From: Lysobacteraceae bacterium | GTDB taxonomy: Bacteria > Pseudomonadota > Gammaproteobacteria > Xanthomonadales > Xanthomonadaceae | Length of the DNA: 64,000 bases | Assembly: GCA_016789405.1 (NCBI GenBank) | Contig: JAEUPQ010000014.1 | Location: 230,347-294,346 of the forward strand | Direction of reading: 5' to 3' | Part shown: piece by piece, positions 51,044 to 60,992 of the stretch | How the letters are laid out: each line of letters opens with the position of its first letter | Numbering within the stretch: position 1 is the first letter of the stretch | Notes under the pieces: generated by a model | What the model was told of the DNA's origin: nothing | Seen by the model: the letters and a program-made list of their open reading frames with translations, nothing else | Databases searched by the model: none | Program-made: the position numbers and the translations under genes

Positions 51044-51082
51044 AAATAAAAAGCCCCGCAGGTGGGGGAACCGGCGGGGCTT
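51044..51082 (-). terminator. Intrinsic terminator of the sX13-like RNA
   Basis: GCGGGGCTT (51074-51082) pairs with AAGCCCCGC (51051-51059). On the minus strand the stem is followed by a U-rich tail (complement of AAATAAAAA at 51044-51052). It is a textbook rho-independent terminator and defines the RNA's 3' end. Confidence 0.85.
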
Positions 51083-51160
51083 GGAACGTGACTTGGGGAG
51101 AGTCGTTCGTTCCGGGGATCGCCCCAGGGGAGTGGGCGACCTGCGACAGACGTTGCATCT
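51047..51160 (-). ncRNA. sX13-like small RNA downstream of polA
   Basis: On the minus strand three hairpins stand in a row: 51134-51141 with 51117-51124, 51108-51113 with 51083-51088 (with an inner GACT/AGTC helix), and the terminator 51074-51082 with 51051-51059 followed by a U-run. Each loop exposes a C-run (ACTCCCCTG, CTCCCCA and a CCCCC loop). Xanthomonas sX13 is an approximately 115-nt RNA in the gap downstream of polA with C-rich loops. It acts on mRNAs with G-rich ribosome sites. Position, size and loop design all agree. A further hairpin (51145-51150 with 51158-51163) overlaps the presumed 5' end. Confidence 0.75.
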
Positions 51161-51283
51161 GTCACGAACAAGTTGACCACGTTTCGGCCGCGAAGTTCGT
51201 AAAGAATTCGCTCAAACGACAGAAGAATTCAGGATGGATTTATTCCGCATGCAGCCGACATTCAGTTTCGCGGAAAAGCCGTG

Positions 51284-51333
51284 AAAAAACCTGTCTGAAA
51301 CAACAGGTTGGATCCTGTCGAAAGTCACAGGAT
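51284..51333 (-). terminator. polA terminator, two stacked hairpins
   Basis: Reading the minus strand, ATCCTGT pairs with ACAGGAT (51312-51318 with 51327-51333). Next, AACCTGT pairs with ACAGGTT (51288-51294 with 51303-51309) and is followed by a run of U (complement of AAAAAA at 51284-51289). They lie about 75 nt after the polA stop. They separate polA from the promoter region of the small RNA, which is unusually AT-rich for this genome (about 51180-51280). Confidence 0.75.
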
Positions 51334-51408
51334 GTGCAGTTTCGCTAACTTTTTCGTGCCATCGCGACTTCGGGATGCAGTGTTCCGTTCCGGCATGCAT
51401 GCGAGGCC

Positions 51409-54183
51409 TCAATGCGCCTCGTCCCAGTTTGCACCTACGCCCGAGTCGATCACCAGTGGCACCCGCAGGTCGGCGGCTGCCGACATGCGGGACGTCACTT
51501 CCCGGACAAGCGTGTCGACGAAACCGGCGTCGCATTCGAACACCAGTTCGTCGTGCACCTGCAGCAGCATCTTCGCCTGGTCGGCGTGGCCGGCGATCCA
51601 GCCGTCGATCGCGATCATGGCGCGCTTGATGATGTCGGCGGCGGTGCCCTGCATCGGTGCGTTGATCGCGGCGCGCTCGGCGCCCGCGCGCAGGCCCTGG
51701 TTGCGGGCGTTGATGTTGTCCAGGTACAGGCGGCGGCCGAACACGGTCTCGACGTAGCCGCGTTCGTGCGCCTCCTTGCGGGTGCGCTCCATGAAGTCGC
51801 GCACGCCCGGATAGCGGTTGAAGTACAGCGCGATGTAGTCCTGCGCCTCGCCGCGGCCGATGTCGAGCTGTTTCGCCAGGCCGAAGGCGCTCATGCCGTA
51901 CATCAGGCCGAAGTTGATCGCCTTGGCGGCGCGACGCTCGTTGCCGCTGACCTCGTCCAGCGGCTTGCCGAACACTTCGGCGGCGGTGGCGCGGTGGATG
52001 TCGGCGCCAGCGGCGAAGGCGCGCAGCAGGCCGGCGTCCTCGGACAGGTGGGCCATGATCCGCAGTTCGATCTGCGAGTAGTCGCAGGCCACCAGCTTGC
52101 GGCCCGGCGGTGCGACGAAGGCCTTGCGGATGCGCCGGCCATCCTCGGTGCGGATCGGGATGTTCTGCAGGTTGGGATCGTTCGACGACAGGCGCCCGGT
52201 CGCGGCGCCGGCTTGGTGGTAGCTGGTGTGCACGCGACCCGTGTCGGGGTTGACCATTTCCGAGAGCTTGTCGGTGTAGGTGCTGCGCAGTTTCGCCAGT
52301 CCGCGATATTCGAGAATGATGCGCGGCAGTTCGTGCTGGTCGGCGATGGCTTCCAGCGCTTCCTCGTTCGTCGACGGCTGGCCGGTCGGTGTCTTCACCA
52401 GCGCCGGCAGCTTCAGTTCGTCGAACAGCAGCGCCTGCAGCTGCTTGGGCGAATCCAGATTGAAGGTGCGCCCGGCAAGTTCGGTGGCTTTCTGCTGCGC
52501 GGCGAGCATGCGCCGGGACAGGTCCGCGCTTTGGCGGCGCAGTTCGTCGGCATCGATCAGGATGCCGTTGGCCTCCATCCGCGCCAGCACCGGGACCAGT
52601 GGCACTTCGATGTCGCGGTAGACCGCTTCCAGCGACGGTTCGGTCGCCAGCTTCGCGGACAGCACGCGATGCAGGCGCAGGGTGACGTCTGCGTCCTCGG
52701 CGGCATAGCGCGCGGCATCGTCGATGGCGACTTCGGCGAAGGAAATCTGCTTGGCGCCCTTGCCGGCCACGTCCTCGAACTTGATCGTGTCGTAGCCGAG
52801 GTAGCGCTTGGCCAGCGAATCCATGTCGTGGCGGGTGGCGCTGGAATTCCAGATGAAGCTTTCCAGCATGGTGTCGTCGGCATAGCCGGCCACGGCAACA
52901 CCGTGGCGGCGCAGCACGTGCAGGTCGTACTTGCCGTGCTGGCCGAGCTTGCGGTGCTTCGTGCTTTCGAGCAGCGGGCGCAATGCGTCCAGCACCTCGG
53001 CCATCGGCAACTGCGCCGGCGCGCCCGGGTAGGTGTGGCCAACCGGGATGTAGCAGCCGTTGCCCGGCTCGGTCGAGAAGCTCAGGCCGACCAGGTTGGC
53101 CTGCATGGCATCGAGCGCGTCGGTTTCGGTGTCGAAGGCGAACTCGGCGGCGGCATCGAGCTTCGCGACCCAGGCGTCGAGCTGCTCGCGCGTGGTCACG
53201 GTGTCGTATTCGCCCTTGGCCGACAGCGCAGGATCCAGGGTTTCGTCCTGTGCCGGTGTCGCCGCGCGCGCGTAGCCGGCGGCGGTGCTGCGCAGGCCGG
53301 CGCGGTCTGCGGCGGCTTCGGCCGCCGGGTCGGCAGGCGCGCCGCCGAGGTCCTTCAAGGCCTGGTTCATGCCGTAGCGCGTGTACAGCTGGCGCAGATC
53401 GTCGACGTGGCGTTCACGCAACGCGAGGTCGGTCGGGCCGACATCCAGTGCGACATCGGTCTTGATCGTCGCCAGCTGCTTGTTCAACGGCAGCCGGTGC
53501 AGCGCCGCGCGCAGGTTCTCGCCGAGCTTGCCCTTGAAGCCGTCGGCATTGGCGATGACGCTGTCGAGGTTGCCGTATTCGTTGAGCCACTTGGCCGCGG
53601 TCTTCGGGCCGCACTTGTCCACGCCGGGGATGTTGTCGACGCTGTCGCCCATCAGCGACAGCAGGTCGACGATCTGGTCGGCGCGCACGCCGAACTTCGC
53701 CATCACCGCCTCGTCGTCTGCCATGCGGCTGCCGGTCATGGTGTTGACCAGTGCGACGCCCGGGCGCACCAGCTGCGCGAAGTCCTTGTCGCCGGTGGAG
53801 ATGGTGACCGTCATCCCGGCTTCGGCACCGCGCAGCGCGAGTGTGCCGATCACGTCGTCGGCCTCCACGCCGGGCACGCGCAGGATCGGGAAGCCCTGCG
53901 CCTCCACGATCTGCATCATCGGTTCGACCTGCGCGCGCAACTCGTCGGGCATCGGCGGACGGTTGGCCTTGTATTGCGGGTCGAGTTCGTCGCGGAACGT
54001 CGGGCCGGAGGCGTCGACGACGAAGGCCAGGTAGTCCGGCTGCTCCTTCAGGTGGCCGCGCAGCATGTTCACCACGCCGAACAATGCGCCGGTGGGCTCG
54101 CCCTGGGCGTTGCTCAGCGGCGGCAGCGCGTGGAAGGCGCGGAAGAGATAGGAAGAACCGTCGATCAGGAGAAGTCGTTTCAT
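51409..54183 (-). CDS. polA: DNA polymerase I
   Basis: PolA fills gaps and removes primers in replication and repair. The 924-aa protein has an N-terminal 5'-nuclease (LLIDGSSYLFRAFHALPPL, VVDASGPTFRDEL and DADDVIG-type acidic blocks seen here as VEADDVIGTL), a 3'-5' exonuclease (FAFDTETDAL) and a family A polymerase. The polymerase motifs are VACDYSQIELRIMAHLSED, RRAAKAINFGLMYGM and LLQVHDELVFECD. All catalytic acidic residues appear present. It is followed by its terminator and the sX13-like RNA, the arrangement known from relatives. Confidence 0.97.
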   Translation of the reverse strand: MKRLLLIDGSSYLFRAFHALPPLSNAQGEPTGALFGVVNMLRGHLKEQPDYLAFVVDASGPTFRDELDPQYKANRPPMPDELRAQVEPMMQIVEAQGFPILRVPGVEADDVIGTLALRGAEAGMTVTISTGDKDFAQLVRPGVALVNTMTGSRMADDEAVMAKFGVRADQIVDLLSLMGDSVDNIPGVDKCGPKTAAKWLNEYGNLDSVIANADGFKGKLGENLRAALHRLPLNKQLATIKTDVALDVGPTDLALRERHVDDLRQLYTRYGMNQALKDLGGAPADPAAEAAADRAGLRSTAAGYARAATPAQDETLDPALSAKGEYDTVTTREQLDAWVAKLDAAAEFAFDTETDALDAMQANLVGLSFSTEPGNGCYIPVGHTYPGAPAQLPMAEVLDALRPLLESTKHRKLGQHGKYDLHVLRRHGVAVAGYADDTMLESFIWNSSATRHDMDSLAKRYLGYDTIKFEDVAGKGAKQISFAEVAIDDAARYAAEDADVTLRLHRVLSAKLATEPSLEAVYRDIEVPLVPVLARMEANGILIDADELRRQSADLSRRMLAAQQKATELAGRTFNLDSPKQLQALLFDELKLPALVKTPTGQPSTNEEALEAIADQHELPRIILEYRGLAKLRSTYTDKLSEMVNPDTGRVHTSYHQAGAATGRLSSNDPNLQNIPIRTEDGRRIRKAFVAPPGRKLVACDYSQIELRIMAHLSEDAGLLRAFAAGADIHRATAAEVFGKPLDEVSGNERRAAKAINFGLMYGMSAFGLAKQLDIGRGEAQDYIALYFNRYPGVRDFMERTRKEAHERGYVETVFGRRLYLDNINARNQGLRAGAERAAINAPMQGTAADIIKRAMIAIDGWIAGHADQAKMLLQVHDELVFECDAGFVDTLVREVTSRMSAAADLRVPLVIDSGVGANWDEAH

Positions 54184-54295
54184 GCCGGGATTCTACCCCC
54201 GCGCTTCCGGGGCCGGCGTGAAGCGAGACGGGGGCACGGCGGGTTCACGCCGGGGGACGTATGATCGAGCCACTTCCCCCATGCGGAGCACTGAC

Positions 54296-54604
54296 ATGCG
54301 CACGACACCGATCCTGTCGACCCTGCTGCTTCCGCTGTGCCTGTCGCTCGCCGGCTGCGCCACCATGGGCGACACCGGCCCTGCCGATGCCGACGTGCAG
54401 ATCCCTGCCGATGCGGTGGCGACCACCCGCAACCAGCCCAACGGCGACGTCATCACCGAATACCGCGTCGCCGGCCAATTGCGCATCGTGCGCATCCAGC
54501 CCGCGCGCGGCCCGGCCTACTTCCTGCAGGACCGCAACGGCGATGGCCGCCTCGACGACGAGAAGGGCACGTCGCAGGTGTACTTCAAGCTGTTCGGGTG
54601 GTGA
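54296..54604 (+). CDS. DUF2782 lipoprotein
   Basis: This 102-aa protein has a lipoprotein signal (LSLAGC, lipobox cysteine near residue 20). The DUF2782 domain follows, with RNQPNGDVITEYRVAGQLRIVRIQPARGPAYF and a DRNGDGRLDDE stretch resembling a calcium-binding loop. It is divergent from polA with about 110 bp between starts, an arrangement common in gammaproteobacteria. Function unknown; envelope location is expected. Confidence 0.88.
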   Translation: MRTTPILSTLLLPLCLSLAGCATMGDTGPADADVQIPADAVATTRNQPNGDVITEYRVAGQLRIVRIQPARGPAYFLQDRNGDGRLDDEKGTSQVYFKLFGW

Positions 54605-54779
54605 GTCGCGTCGCCATCCGGTATGGGTGGAGGCAAGCGGGACCAGTTCCTGTCGACTGAATGCCTACGTGCGGGAACTGCGCTCGGACATTCGAGGTCG
54701 GAATGCACTTGTTGACGGTCTGGCCGGAGCGAATGACCGTCTCGTGTTCCATGGTTTTTCTCTTCGTCCGGGAGGCGGG

Positions 54780-55595
54780 ATGCGGGTAGGGAGATGGTTG
54801 GTCGTTGTCGCGGCCCTGTGGTCGCCGTTGGGGATGGCGTGCATCAACGAACCCGGTACCGACCGGACGGGACGACGATTCATGGCCGACGATGTCGTCG
54901 GCAATGACCTTGTCAGGCGGCTCACCAATCCGCGCGTCGAAAACCGCTATTGGGTCAAGGAAGCGAGACGCATTGCAGCGGATGCGAGGAAGAACCCGAG
55001 TTTCGAGTCGCTGAGTCGCCTGGGCATCGTGCTGGTGCATTTCGGCAAACATCAGCAGGCCGCCCGACTGTTCATGACCATCGAGGCGCGTTACCCGGGC
55101 CATCACGAAACCGCGGCCAACCTCGGGACATCACTGGAGTTGATGGGGCTGGATGCGGTGGCGCTGAGATGGATCCGCATCGGGATCAAGCGTAATGTCA
55201 GGGAGCATGAAGGGACCGAGTGGCTGCATGCCCGGATACTCGAGGCGAAGCTCGGACTCCAGCGCGATCCACAGCATCTCGATAGTCGCTCCGTGGCAGG
55301 GGTGAATTTCATGGCGTCGGCATCCCCGCCCCTCCCGGTGTCCTACCCGAGTGGGAACGATGGCCGGCCGGTCACGCCCTACGAATTGAACCGGGCATTC
55401 CACTATCAATTGCAGGAACGTCTGCAGTTCGTGAAACCGAAGGACGCGGTGGTCGCCAACCTGCTGGAGGACTGGGCAACGCTCAATCTTGCAGGCGGGC
55501 CGATCGAGAACGCGTTGGCGCTCTATCCACTGGCGAGGCGCTATGGGGCACCGGAGACCGCGCTGGGTCTTGCGCGGAGGCGCGCAGCATCCTGA
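54780..55595 (+). CDS. Secreted TPR-like protein
   Basis: This 271-aa protein starts MRVGRWLVVVAALWSPLGMACI, a signal peptide that could also be a lipoprotein signal. Helical repeats follow: ESLSRLGIVLVHFGKHQQAARLFMTIE and HHETAANLGTSLELMGLDAVALRWIRIG have TPR character. The C-terminal half (NRAFHYQLQERLQFVKPKDAVVANLLEDWATLNLAGG) recalls the same fold. GGAGGCGGG precedes the ATG. The gene has lower GC than polA and has no close partner. It may be an envelope adaptor; function unknown. Confidence 0.75.
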   Translation: MRVGRWLVVVAALWSPLGMACINEPGTDRTGRRFMADDVVGNDLVRRLTNPRVENRYWVKEARRIAADARKNPSFESLSRLGIVLVHFGKHQQAARLFMTIEARYPGHHETAANLGTSLELMGLDAVALRWIRIGIKRNVREHEGTEWLHARILEAKLGLQRDPQHLDSRSVAGVNFMASASPPLPVSYPSGNDGRPVTPYELNRAFHYQLQERLQFVKPKDAVVANLLEDWATLNLAGGPIENALALYPLARRYGAPETALGLARRRAAS

Positions 55596-55758
55596 CCGAG
55601 AGTGGAGATGGACCGTCCGGGGAGGGCGACTGCCCGATCTGCTGGCCCGAGGAGGCGCCGCCACCGCCTCCGCAGGGTTGATTCACGGGTGCAATGGCTG
55701 CCCCCTGCCCCCTGCCACCCGCGCCACCCTTTGAGCCGTACCGGCAATTGGCGCGATT

Positions 55759-56484
55759 TCACGCCACCCGCGCGCACACCCACGCATCCACCCGGGTCAC
55801 GCCCGCGCGCAGCAGCGTCTCGGCGGCGGCATGCAGGGTCGCGCCGGTGGTCATCACGTCGTCGACCAGGGTCACGTGGGCCGGCAGTGCCGGTCCCGGA
55901 CGCACTGCGAAGGCCCGTCGGAGGTTGCGCCTGCGGGCCGGGGCGTCCAGACGGGACTGCGGCGCGGTGTCGCGGCTGCGCACCAGCATGCCCTTGATCA
56001 ATGGCAGGTCCAATGCCCGGGCGAGCGGCCGGGCCAGTTCCAGGGCCTGGTCGAAGCCGCGCTGGCGCAGCCGGGTCCGATGCAGGGGCAGGGGTACGAG
56101 GGCGTCCGGCCGTGGCGCATCGGCCAGCGCCTCGGCCATGCGCAGGGCGCAGCTCCGCCCGGCGGCGAGGTCCTGGTGGAACTTGAGTCGTGGCAGCAGG
56201 CGGTCCATCGGCGCCGCGTAGCGGAACACCGCCCGGGTCTCGGTGAGGGGCGGGGGTCGCCGCTGGCAGTGCCCGCAGGCGGGTGCGGGCAGCGGGAGGG
56301 GCAGTCCGCAGCGCGGACAGGCGCAGCGGTTCCACGGGAGATCGCGCACGCAGGCCGGGCAGAGGTCGTCGATGCCGGCGCGTTCGCTGCAGACCATGCA
56401 TTGCGCGGGCCAGAGGCGATCGAATGCCGCGCGCAGGCCGGCCCATGGCCGCAGGGTGTTTCCAAGGTTGACAGGGCTGGACAT
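55759..56484 (-). CDS. comF: ComF-family phosphoribosyltransferase-like protein
   Basis: This 241-aa protein has an N-terminal zinc ribbon (CMVCSERAGIDDLCPAC and CACPRCGLPLP with CGHCQ) and a PRPP-binding domain (VTLVDDVMTTGATLHAAAETL). PLPLHRTRLRQRGFDQALELARPLA is the ComF/GntX signature. Members assist DNA uptake in natural competence, although the enzyme activity is not settled. It is divergent from bioB, with 49 bp between the starts, so their promoters overlap. Confidence 0.92.
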   Translation of the reverse strand: MSSPVNLGNTLRPWAGLRAAFDRLWPAQCMVCSERAGIDDLCPACVRDLPWNRCACPRCGLPLPLPAPACGHCQRRPPPLTETRAVFRYAAPMDRLLPRLKFHQDLAAGRSCALRMAEALADAPRPDALVPLPLHRTRLRQRGFDQALELARPLARALDLPLIKGMLVRSRDTAPQSRLDAPARRRNLRRAFAVRPGPALPAHVTLVDDVMTTGATLHAAAETLLRAGVTRVDAWVCARVA

Positions 56485-56533
56485 GCTTTCCAGACTGCCC
56501 GTCCCACTTTGATGTGTCTGTCAGGAAACCCCG

Positions 56534-57628
56534 ATGTCCGTTGTCAGTGCTTCCGGCCCCCTGCGATACGACTGGAGCCGCACCGAAGTGGAGGCGCTGT
56601 TCGCGCTGCCCTTCCCGGTGCTGCTGCATCAGGCCGGTGAAGTCCATCGGGCGAATTTCGACCCCGCCGAGGTCCAGGTCAGCACCCTGCTGTCGGTGAA
56701 GACCGGCGGCTGCCCCGAGGATTGCGCCTACTGCCCGCAGGCCCAGCGCTACCACACGGGGGTCGAGGCCACGAAGCTGATGGACACCGACGCCGTGGTC
56801 GAGCGCGCGAAAGCCGCCAAGGCCGCCGGCGCCTCGCGCTTCTGCATGGGCGCCGCCTGGCGCTCGCCGAAGGACCGCGACATCCCGAAGGTCGCCGAGA
56901 TGATCCGCGAGGTGAAGTCGCTGGGCCTGGAGACCTGCGCCACCCTCGGCATGCTCAGCGGCGACCAGGCCACTGCGCTGAAGGCCGCCGGCCTGGACTA
57001 CTACAACCACAATCTGGACACCTCGCCGGAGTTCTACGGCGACATCATCAAGACCCGCGAGTACCAGGATCGCTTGGACACCCTGTCCTATGTCCGCGAC
57101 GCCGGCATGAAGACCTGCTGCGGCGGCATCGTCGGCATGGGCGAGACCCGCCGCCAGCGCGCCGCCTTCCTGCAGACCCTGGCCAACCTGCCGGCGCACC
57201 CGGATTCGGTGCCGATCAACCGCCTGGTGCAGGTCGAAGGCACGCCGCTGCACGGCACCACCGAGCTGGACCCGTTCGAGTTCGTGCGCACGATCGCGGT
57301 GGCCCGCATCCTGATGCCGAAATCGATGGTCCGCCTGTCCGCTGGGCGCGAGAGCATGAGCGACGAACTGCAGGCCCTGTGCTTCATGGCCGGCGCCAAC
57401 TCGATCTTCTACGGCGAGAAGCTGCTGACGACCGGCAACCCGGACACCGAGCGCGACCTCGCGCTGTTCGATCGCCTGGGCCTGCGGCCGATGCAGGTGG
57501 TGGAGACCGGCAACACGGTGCATGCCGACATCCTGGCTTCCGACAGCCGCGCGTCCGACACCCGCGCTTCCGATACTCTCGACACCCTGCCGGCCGGCGA
57601 CGCGCCGGCCTGCACCCGCGCCGCCTGA
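56534..57628 (+). CDS. bioB: Biotin synthase
   Basis: BioB inserts sulfur into dethiobiotin by radical SAM chemistry. The 364-aa protein has the CxxxCxxC cluster site [12 protein letters not shown] (Cys60, Cys64, Cys67), [25 protein letters not shown] and [15 protein letters not shown] for the second iron-sulfur cluster. The tail beyond about residue 340 is low-complexity and Ser/Asp/Thr-rich ([14 protein letters not shown]), an extension relative to E. coli BioB. It opens a biotin operon with bioF 26 nt downstream. Confidence 0.96.
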   Translation: MSVVSASGPLRYDWSRTEVEALFALPFPVLLHQAGEVHRANFDPAEVQVSTLLSVKTGGCPEDCAYCPQAQRYHTGVEATKLMDTDAVVERAKAAKAAGASRFCMGAAWRSPKDRDIPKVAEMIREVKSLGLETCATLGMLSGDQATALKAAGLDYYNHNLDTSPEFYGDIIKTREYQDRLDTLSYVRDAGMKTCCGGIVGMGETRRQRAAFLQTLANLPAHPDSVPINRLVQVEGTPLHGTTELDPFEFVRTIAVARILMPKSMVRLSAGRESMSDELQALCFMAGANSIFYGEKLLTTGNPDTERDLALFDRLGLRPMQVVETGNTVHADILASDSRASDTRASDTLDTLPAGDAPACTRAA

Positions 57629-57654
57629 CCGCGACGCACGACCGAGCAGAGCCC

Positions 57655-58872
57655 ATGACCCGCCCGCGCCTGACCGACCGCATCCGAGACGCCCGTGAGC
57701 TGCGCCAGACGCAGGGCCGCGAGCGACAGCGGCGCACGGTCACCCGCCGCGACGGGGTGCGCTACGAAGTCGACGGCCGCTGGCTGACCAACTTCAGCGG
57801 CAACGACTACCTCGGCCTGGCCCAGCATTTCGCCGTGGTCGATGCCCTGCAGTCGGCCGCCGGCCGCGATGGCGCCGGCAGCGGCGCCTCGCACCTGGTC
57901 AGCGGCCACCATGCCGCCCACGAGGCGCTGGAGAAGGAAATCGCCGACTGGCTGGGCGCACCGCGCGCGCTGCTGTTCGGCAGCGGCTATCTCGCCAATC
58001 TCGCGGTCATGCAGGCGCTGCTCGGGGAAGAGGATGTCTGCGTCCAGGACCGGCTCAACCACGCCAGCCTGATCGACGCCGCCCGCCTGTCCGGCTGCAA
58101 GCTGCGCCGCTATCCGCACAACGATGCCGAAGGCGCCCTGCGCCAGCTGCGCACCGTGCCGGAAGGCGCGGCCATCGTCGCGACCGACGGCGTGTTCAGC
58201 ATGGATGGCGACGTTGCGCCGCTGCGCGAGCTGTCGCTGGTCGCCAAGGTCCAGCACGCCATGCTCTACGTCGACGACGCGCACGGCATCGGTGTGGTCG
58301 GCGCCGACGGACGCGGCTGCGTCGCCGATGCCGGCCTCGCCGCCGCCGAGACCCTGCAGCTCGCCACGCTGGGCAAGGCGCTCGGCGGTTACGGGGCCTG
58401 TGTGGTCGGCAGCGAAGACATCATCGGCCACCTGGCCGAAACGGCGCGTCCCTACATCTTCACCACCGCGCTGCCGCCGGCGCAGGCAGCGGCCACGCTG
58501 GCCGCGGTGAAGCTGGCGCGTCGCGACCACTGGCGCCGCGAGAAGCTGCAGAACCTGATCGGCCATTTCCGCCAGAACGCGCAGTTCCGCGGCCTGCAGC
58601 TGCTGACGTCGACCACGCCGATCCAGCCGCTGATGTGCGGCGACGACAAGCGCGCGCTCGCACTGGCCACCGCGCTCGAAGCGCAGGGCTACTGGGCGCC
58701 GGCGATCCGCCCGCCGACCGTGCCCGACGGCAAGGCGCGGCTGCGCATCACCCTGTCCTCGCTGCACACGCAGGCCGAGGTCGACGGCCTGATCGATGCC
58801 CTGAGCTGGGCGCGCGACGCGGTCGACATGGGTTATGGCAACGCCGGCGATGCCGGCGCCGCGGTGGCATGA
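57655..58872 (+). CDS. bioF: 8-amino-7-oxononanoate synthase
   Basis: BioF condenses pimeloyl-ACP or -CoA with alanine using PLP. The 405-aa enzyme carries [43 protein letters not shown] and [13 protein letters not shown], in which the lysine binds [25 protein letters not shown] is the C-terminal block. It overlaps the next gene by 4 nt (ATGA). All key residues are in place. bioA and bioD are not in the window and must lie elsewhere. Confidence 0.96.
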   Translation: MTRPRLTDRIRDARELRQTQGRERQRRTVTRRDGVRYEVDGRWLTNFSGNDYLGLAQHFAVVDALQSAAGRDGAGSGASHLVSGHHAAHEALEKEIADWLGAPRALLFGSGYLANLAVMQALLGEEDVCVQDRLNHASLIDAARLSGCKLRRYPHNDAEGALRQLRTVPEGAAIVATDGVFSMDGDVAPLRELSLVAKVQHAMLYVDDAHGIGVVGADGRGCVADAGLAAAETLQLATLGKALGGYGACVVGSEDIIGHLAETARPYIFTTALPPAQAAATLAAVKLARRDHWRREKLQNLIGHFRQNAQFRGLQLLTSTTPIQPLMCGDDKRALALATALEAQGYWAPAIRPPTVPDGKARLRITLSSLHTQAEVDGLIDALSWARDAVDMGYGNAGDAGAAVA

Positions 58873-59252
58873 GCCCGGCGCAAGCCGCGATCGACGATCT
58901 CGACACGCGCATTCCGGTCTGGGCCGCGCTGTCGGAGCTGTACCTCGATACCGATGTCAGCCTCTGGTACGAGAGCGTTGCGCGAACCCTCGCGTCCTCG
59001 CCGTATTCACTGGAGACGCTCGAACGCATCCTCGTCGATGAAGTGCATCCCGCGCTGCACGCCAACCTGCTGCAGGTCGCCGGCGAATGGGCGGGTTTCG
59101 ACGATGCGTGGCTGGTCGAGCACGTGCAGGCCGTGCGCAGGCGTCCGCTGTGGCGTCGCCGGCTCGCGCGCCTGTCGTTCGGCATGGTCCGTGACGACTG
59201 GCAGGCGGTGGTCCCCTTGATTCGCAACGCACGGGCAACGGCCGCTGCATGA
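58869..59252 (+). CDS. DUF7079-like small protein within the biotin operon
   Basis: This 127-aa protein has text of the DUF7079 type ([50 protein letters not shown], in part). It is soluble, helical and without a signal peptide. It is locked between bioF and bioH by 4-nt overlaps on both sides, so it is translated with the pathway enzymes. Its role in biotin synthesis is not established; carriage by a shared operon may be incidental. Confidence 0.8.
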   Translation: MSPAQAAIDDLDTRIPVWAALSELYLDTDVSLWYESVARTLASSPYSLETLERILVDEVHPALHANLLQVAGEWAGFDDAWLVEHVQAVRRRPLWRRRLARLSFGMVRDDWQAVVPLIRNARATAAA

Positions 59253-60046
59253 ACACGTCCCTGCACATGTCCGTCAGTGGCGACGGACCGCCGCTGGTGC
59301 TGATCCATGGCTGGGCGATGCACGGCGGCGTCTTCCACGCACTGGTCGACCGCCTGCGCGATCGCCACACGCTGTACCTCGTCGATCTGCCTGGCCACGG
59401 CCTGAGCCGCGATGACGCCACGCCACTGGAATTCGATGCCGTCTGCGACGCGATCCAGGCCCAGGTACCGGTGGCGCCGTGGATCGGATGGTCGCTCGGC
59501 GGCATGTTCGCGCTGCATGCCGCCGTGCGCGATCCGGCCCGCGTTCCCGCGCTGGTCGCGCTGTGCAGCAGTCCCTGCTTCGTGCGCGGCGCCGACTGGC
59601 GCTTCGGCGTCTCGCCCGAAATCTTCCGCGACTTCGCTCAGGGCCTGTCGGACGACTACCGCGCCACGCTCGATCGCTTCGTCGCGCTGGAGGCCTTCGG
59701 CTCGGACCACGCCAAGGACGAACTGCGCGAACTGCGCGCCGAACTCTTCGCCCGCGGCGAACCTGCCGCACGCGTGTTGGTCGACGGCCTGCGCATCCTC
59801 GAAACCAGCGACCAGCGTCCGCTGCTGTCGCAACTGCGCGTACCCAGCCTCTGGATCGCCGGCCGCCGCGATCGCCTCGTGGATCCGCGCGCCATGCGCG
59901 ATGCCGCTGCGCTGATCGAACAGGCCGGCCACGCCAGCGCGACCTTCGCCCAGATCGAACACGCCGGCCATGCGCCGTTCCTGACGCATGTGGATGAAGT
60001 GGTGGCGCATCTCGATGCATTCGTCGCCAGTCTCAAGTCGCGATGA
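59249..60046 (+). CDS. bioH: Pimeloyl-ACP methyl ester esterase
   Basis: BioH removes the methyl group from pimeloyl-ACP methyl ester, ending the BioC-BioH pathway. The 265-aa alpha/beta hydrolase has the serine nucleophile in IGWSLGGMFALHAA, an aspartate near SLWIAGRRDRLVDPRAM and a histidine in IEHAGHAPFLTHVDE. PPLVLIHGWAMHGGVF is the oxyanion hole region. It overlaps both neighbours by 4 nt. Context with bioC makes the assignment firm. Confidence 0.94.
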   Translation: MNTSLHMSVSGDGPPLVLIHGWAMHGGVFHALVDRLRDRHTLYLVDLPGHGLSRDDATPLEFDAVCDAIQAQVPVAPWIGWSLGGMFALHAAVRDPARVPALVALCSSPCFVRGADWRFGVSPEIFRDFAQGLSDDYRATLDRFVALEAFGSDHAKDELRELRAELFARGEPAARVLVDGLRILETSDQRPLLSQLRVPSLWIAGRRDRLVDPRAMRDAAALIEQAGHASATFAQIEHAGHAPFLTHVDEVVAHLDAFVASLKSR

Positions 60047-60969
60047 ACCCGCTCTTCGACCCCCGCCAGGTCCGTCGCGCCTTCTCGCGCGCGTCCACCA
60101 GCTATGCCGATGCGGCGAAGCTGCAGCATGAAGTCGAAGCGCGCCTGCTCGAATCGCTCGACTTCTACGAGGAAGGACGCGCCGTCGACGCAAAAGCACC
60201 TGCAGTCGTCGTCGACCTCGGCTGCGGCCCCGGCAGTGCCGCACGCGCCATGCAGCAGCGCTGGCCGAAAGCGCGCGTGCTTGCGCTCGATCTCGCGCTG
60301 CCGATGTTGCTGCGGCAGCCGGCCGAAGGCGGTTTCGCAGCGCGCACGCTCGCACGTGTCGGCCTGGGCCAGCGCTCGCCGGAACGTGTCTGCGCGGATG
60401 CGCGTGCGCTGCCCTTGGCCGACCACAGCGTCGACCTGCTGTTCTCCAACCTCTGCCTGCAGTGGGTCGAAGACCTGCCGTCGGTATTCGCCGGCTTCCG
60501 CCGCGTGCTCAAGCCCAACGGCATGCTGGTGATGTCCACCTTCGGCCCAGACACGCTGTTCGAGCTGCGCAGCGCATTCGCCGAAGCGGATGCCGTGCCG
60601 CACGTCAGCCCCTTCGCCTCGATCGCGCAGGTCGGCGACGCATTGATCACCAGCGGCTTCCGCAACCCCGTGCTCGACCGCGACGAACTCGTCACCCGCT
60701 ATCCCGATCTGCCAGCGCTGATGCGGGAACAGCGCGCGATCGGCGCGACGAATGCATTGCACGCGCGCCGCCACACCCTGACCGGCAAGACCCGATTCGC
60801 CGCCGCCGCCCGTGCGTACGAACACTTCCGTCATGACGGCCGTCTTCCCGCGACCTGGGAAATCGTCACCGCCGTGGCCTGGTCACCCGAACATGGTGTT
60901 CCCATTCGCGAGGGCGGCGAGGACGTGGCACGCTTCCCCGCCAGCGGGATCCCGGTGCGGCGGCGCTGA
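60043..60969 (+). CDS. bioC: Malonyl-ACP O-methyltransferase
   Basis: BioC methylates the free carboxyl of malonyl-ACP with SAM so that fatty acid enzymes can build pimeloyl-ACP. The 308-aa protein has motif I VVDLGCGPGSAARAM, motif II-like RVLALDLALPML, and SVDLLFSNLCLQWVEDLPSVFAGFRRVLKPNGML. FDPRQVRRAFSRASTSYADAAKLQHEV is the N-terminal BioC signature. It ends the operon. Completeness appears normal. Confidence 0.95.
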   Translation: MNPLFDPRQVRRAFSRASTSYADAAKLQHEVEARLLESLDFYEEGRAVDAKAPAVVVDLGCGPGSAARAMQQRWPKARVLALDLALPMLLRQPAEGGFAARTLARVGLGQRSPERVCADARALPLADHSVDLLFSNLCLQWVEDLPSVFAGFRRVLKPNGMLVMSTFGPDTLFELRSAFAEADAVPHVSPFASIAQVGDALITSGFRNPVLDRDELVTRYPDLPALMREQRAIGATNALHARRHTLTGKTRFAAAARAYEHFRHDGRLPATWEIVTAVAWSPEHGVPIREGGEDVARFPASGIPVRRR

Positions 60970-60992
60970 TCAGCACCCCGGGCGGATACGGC

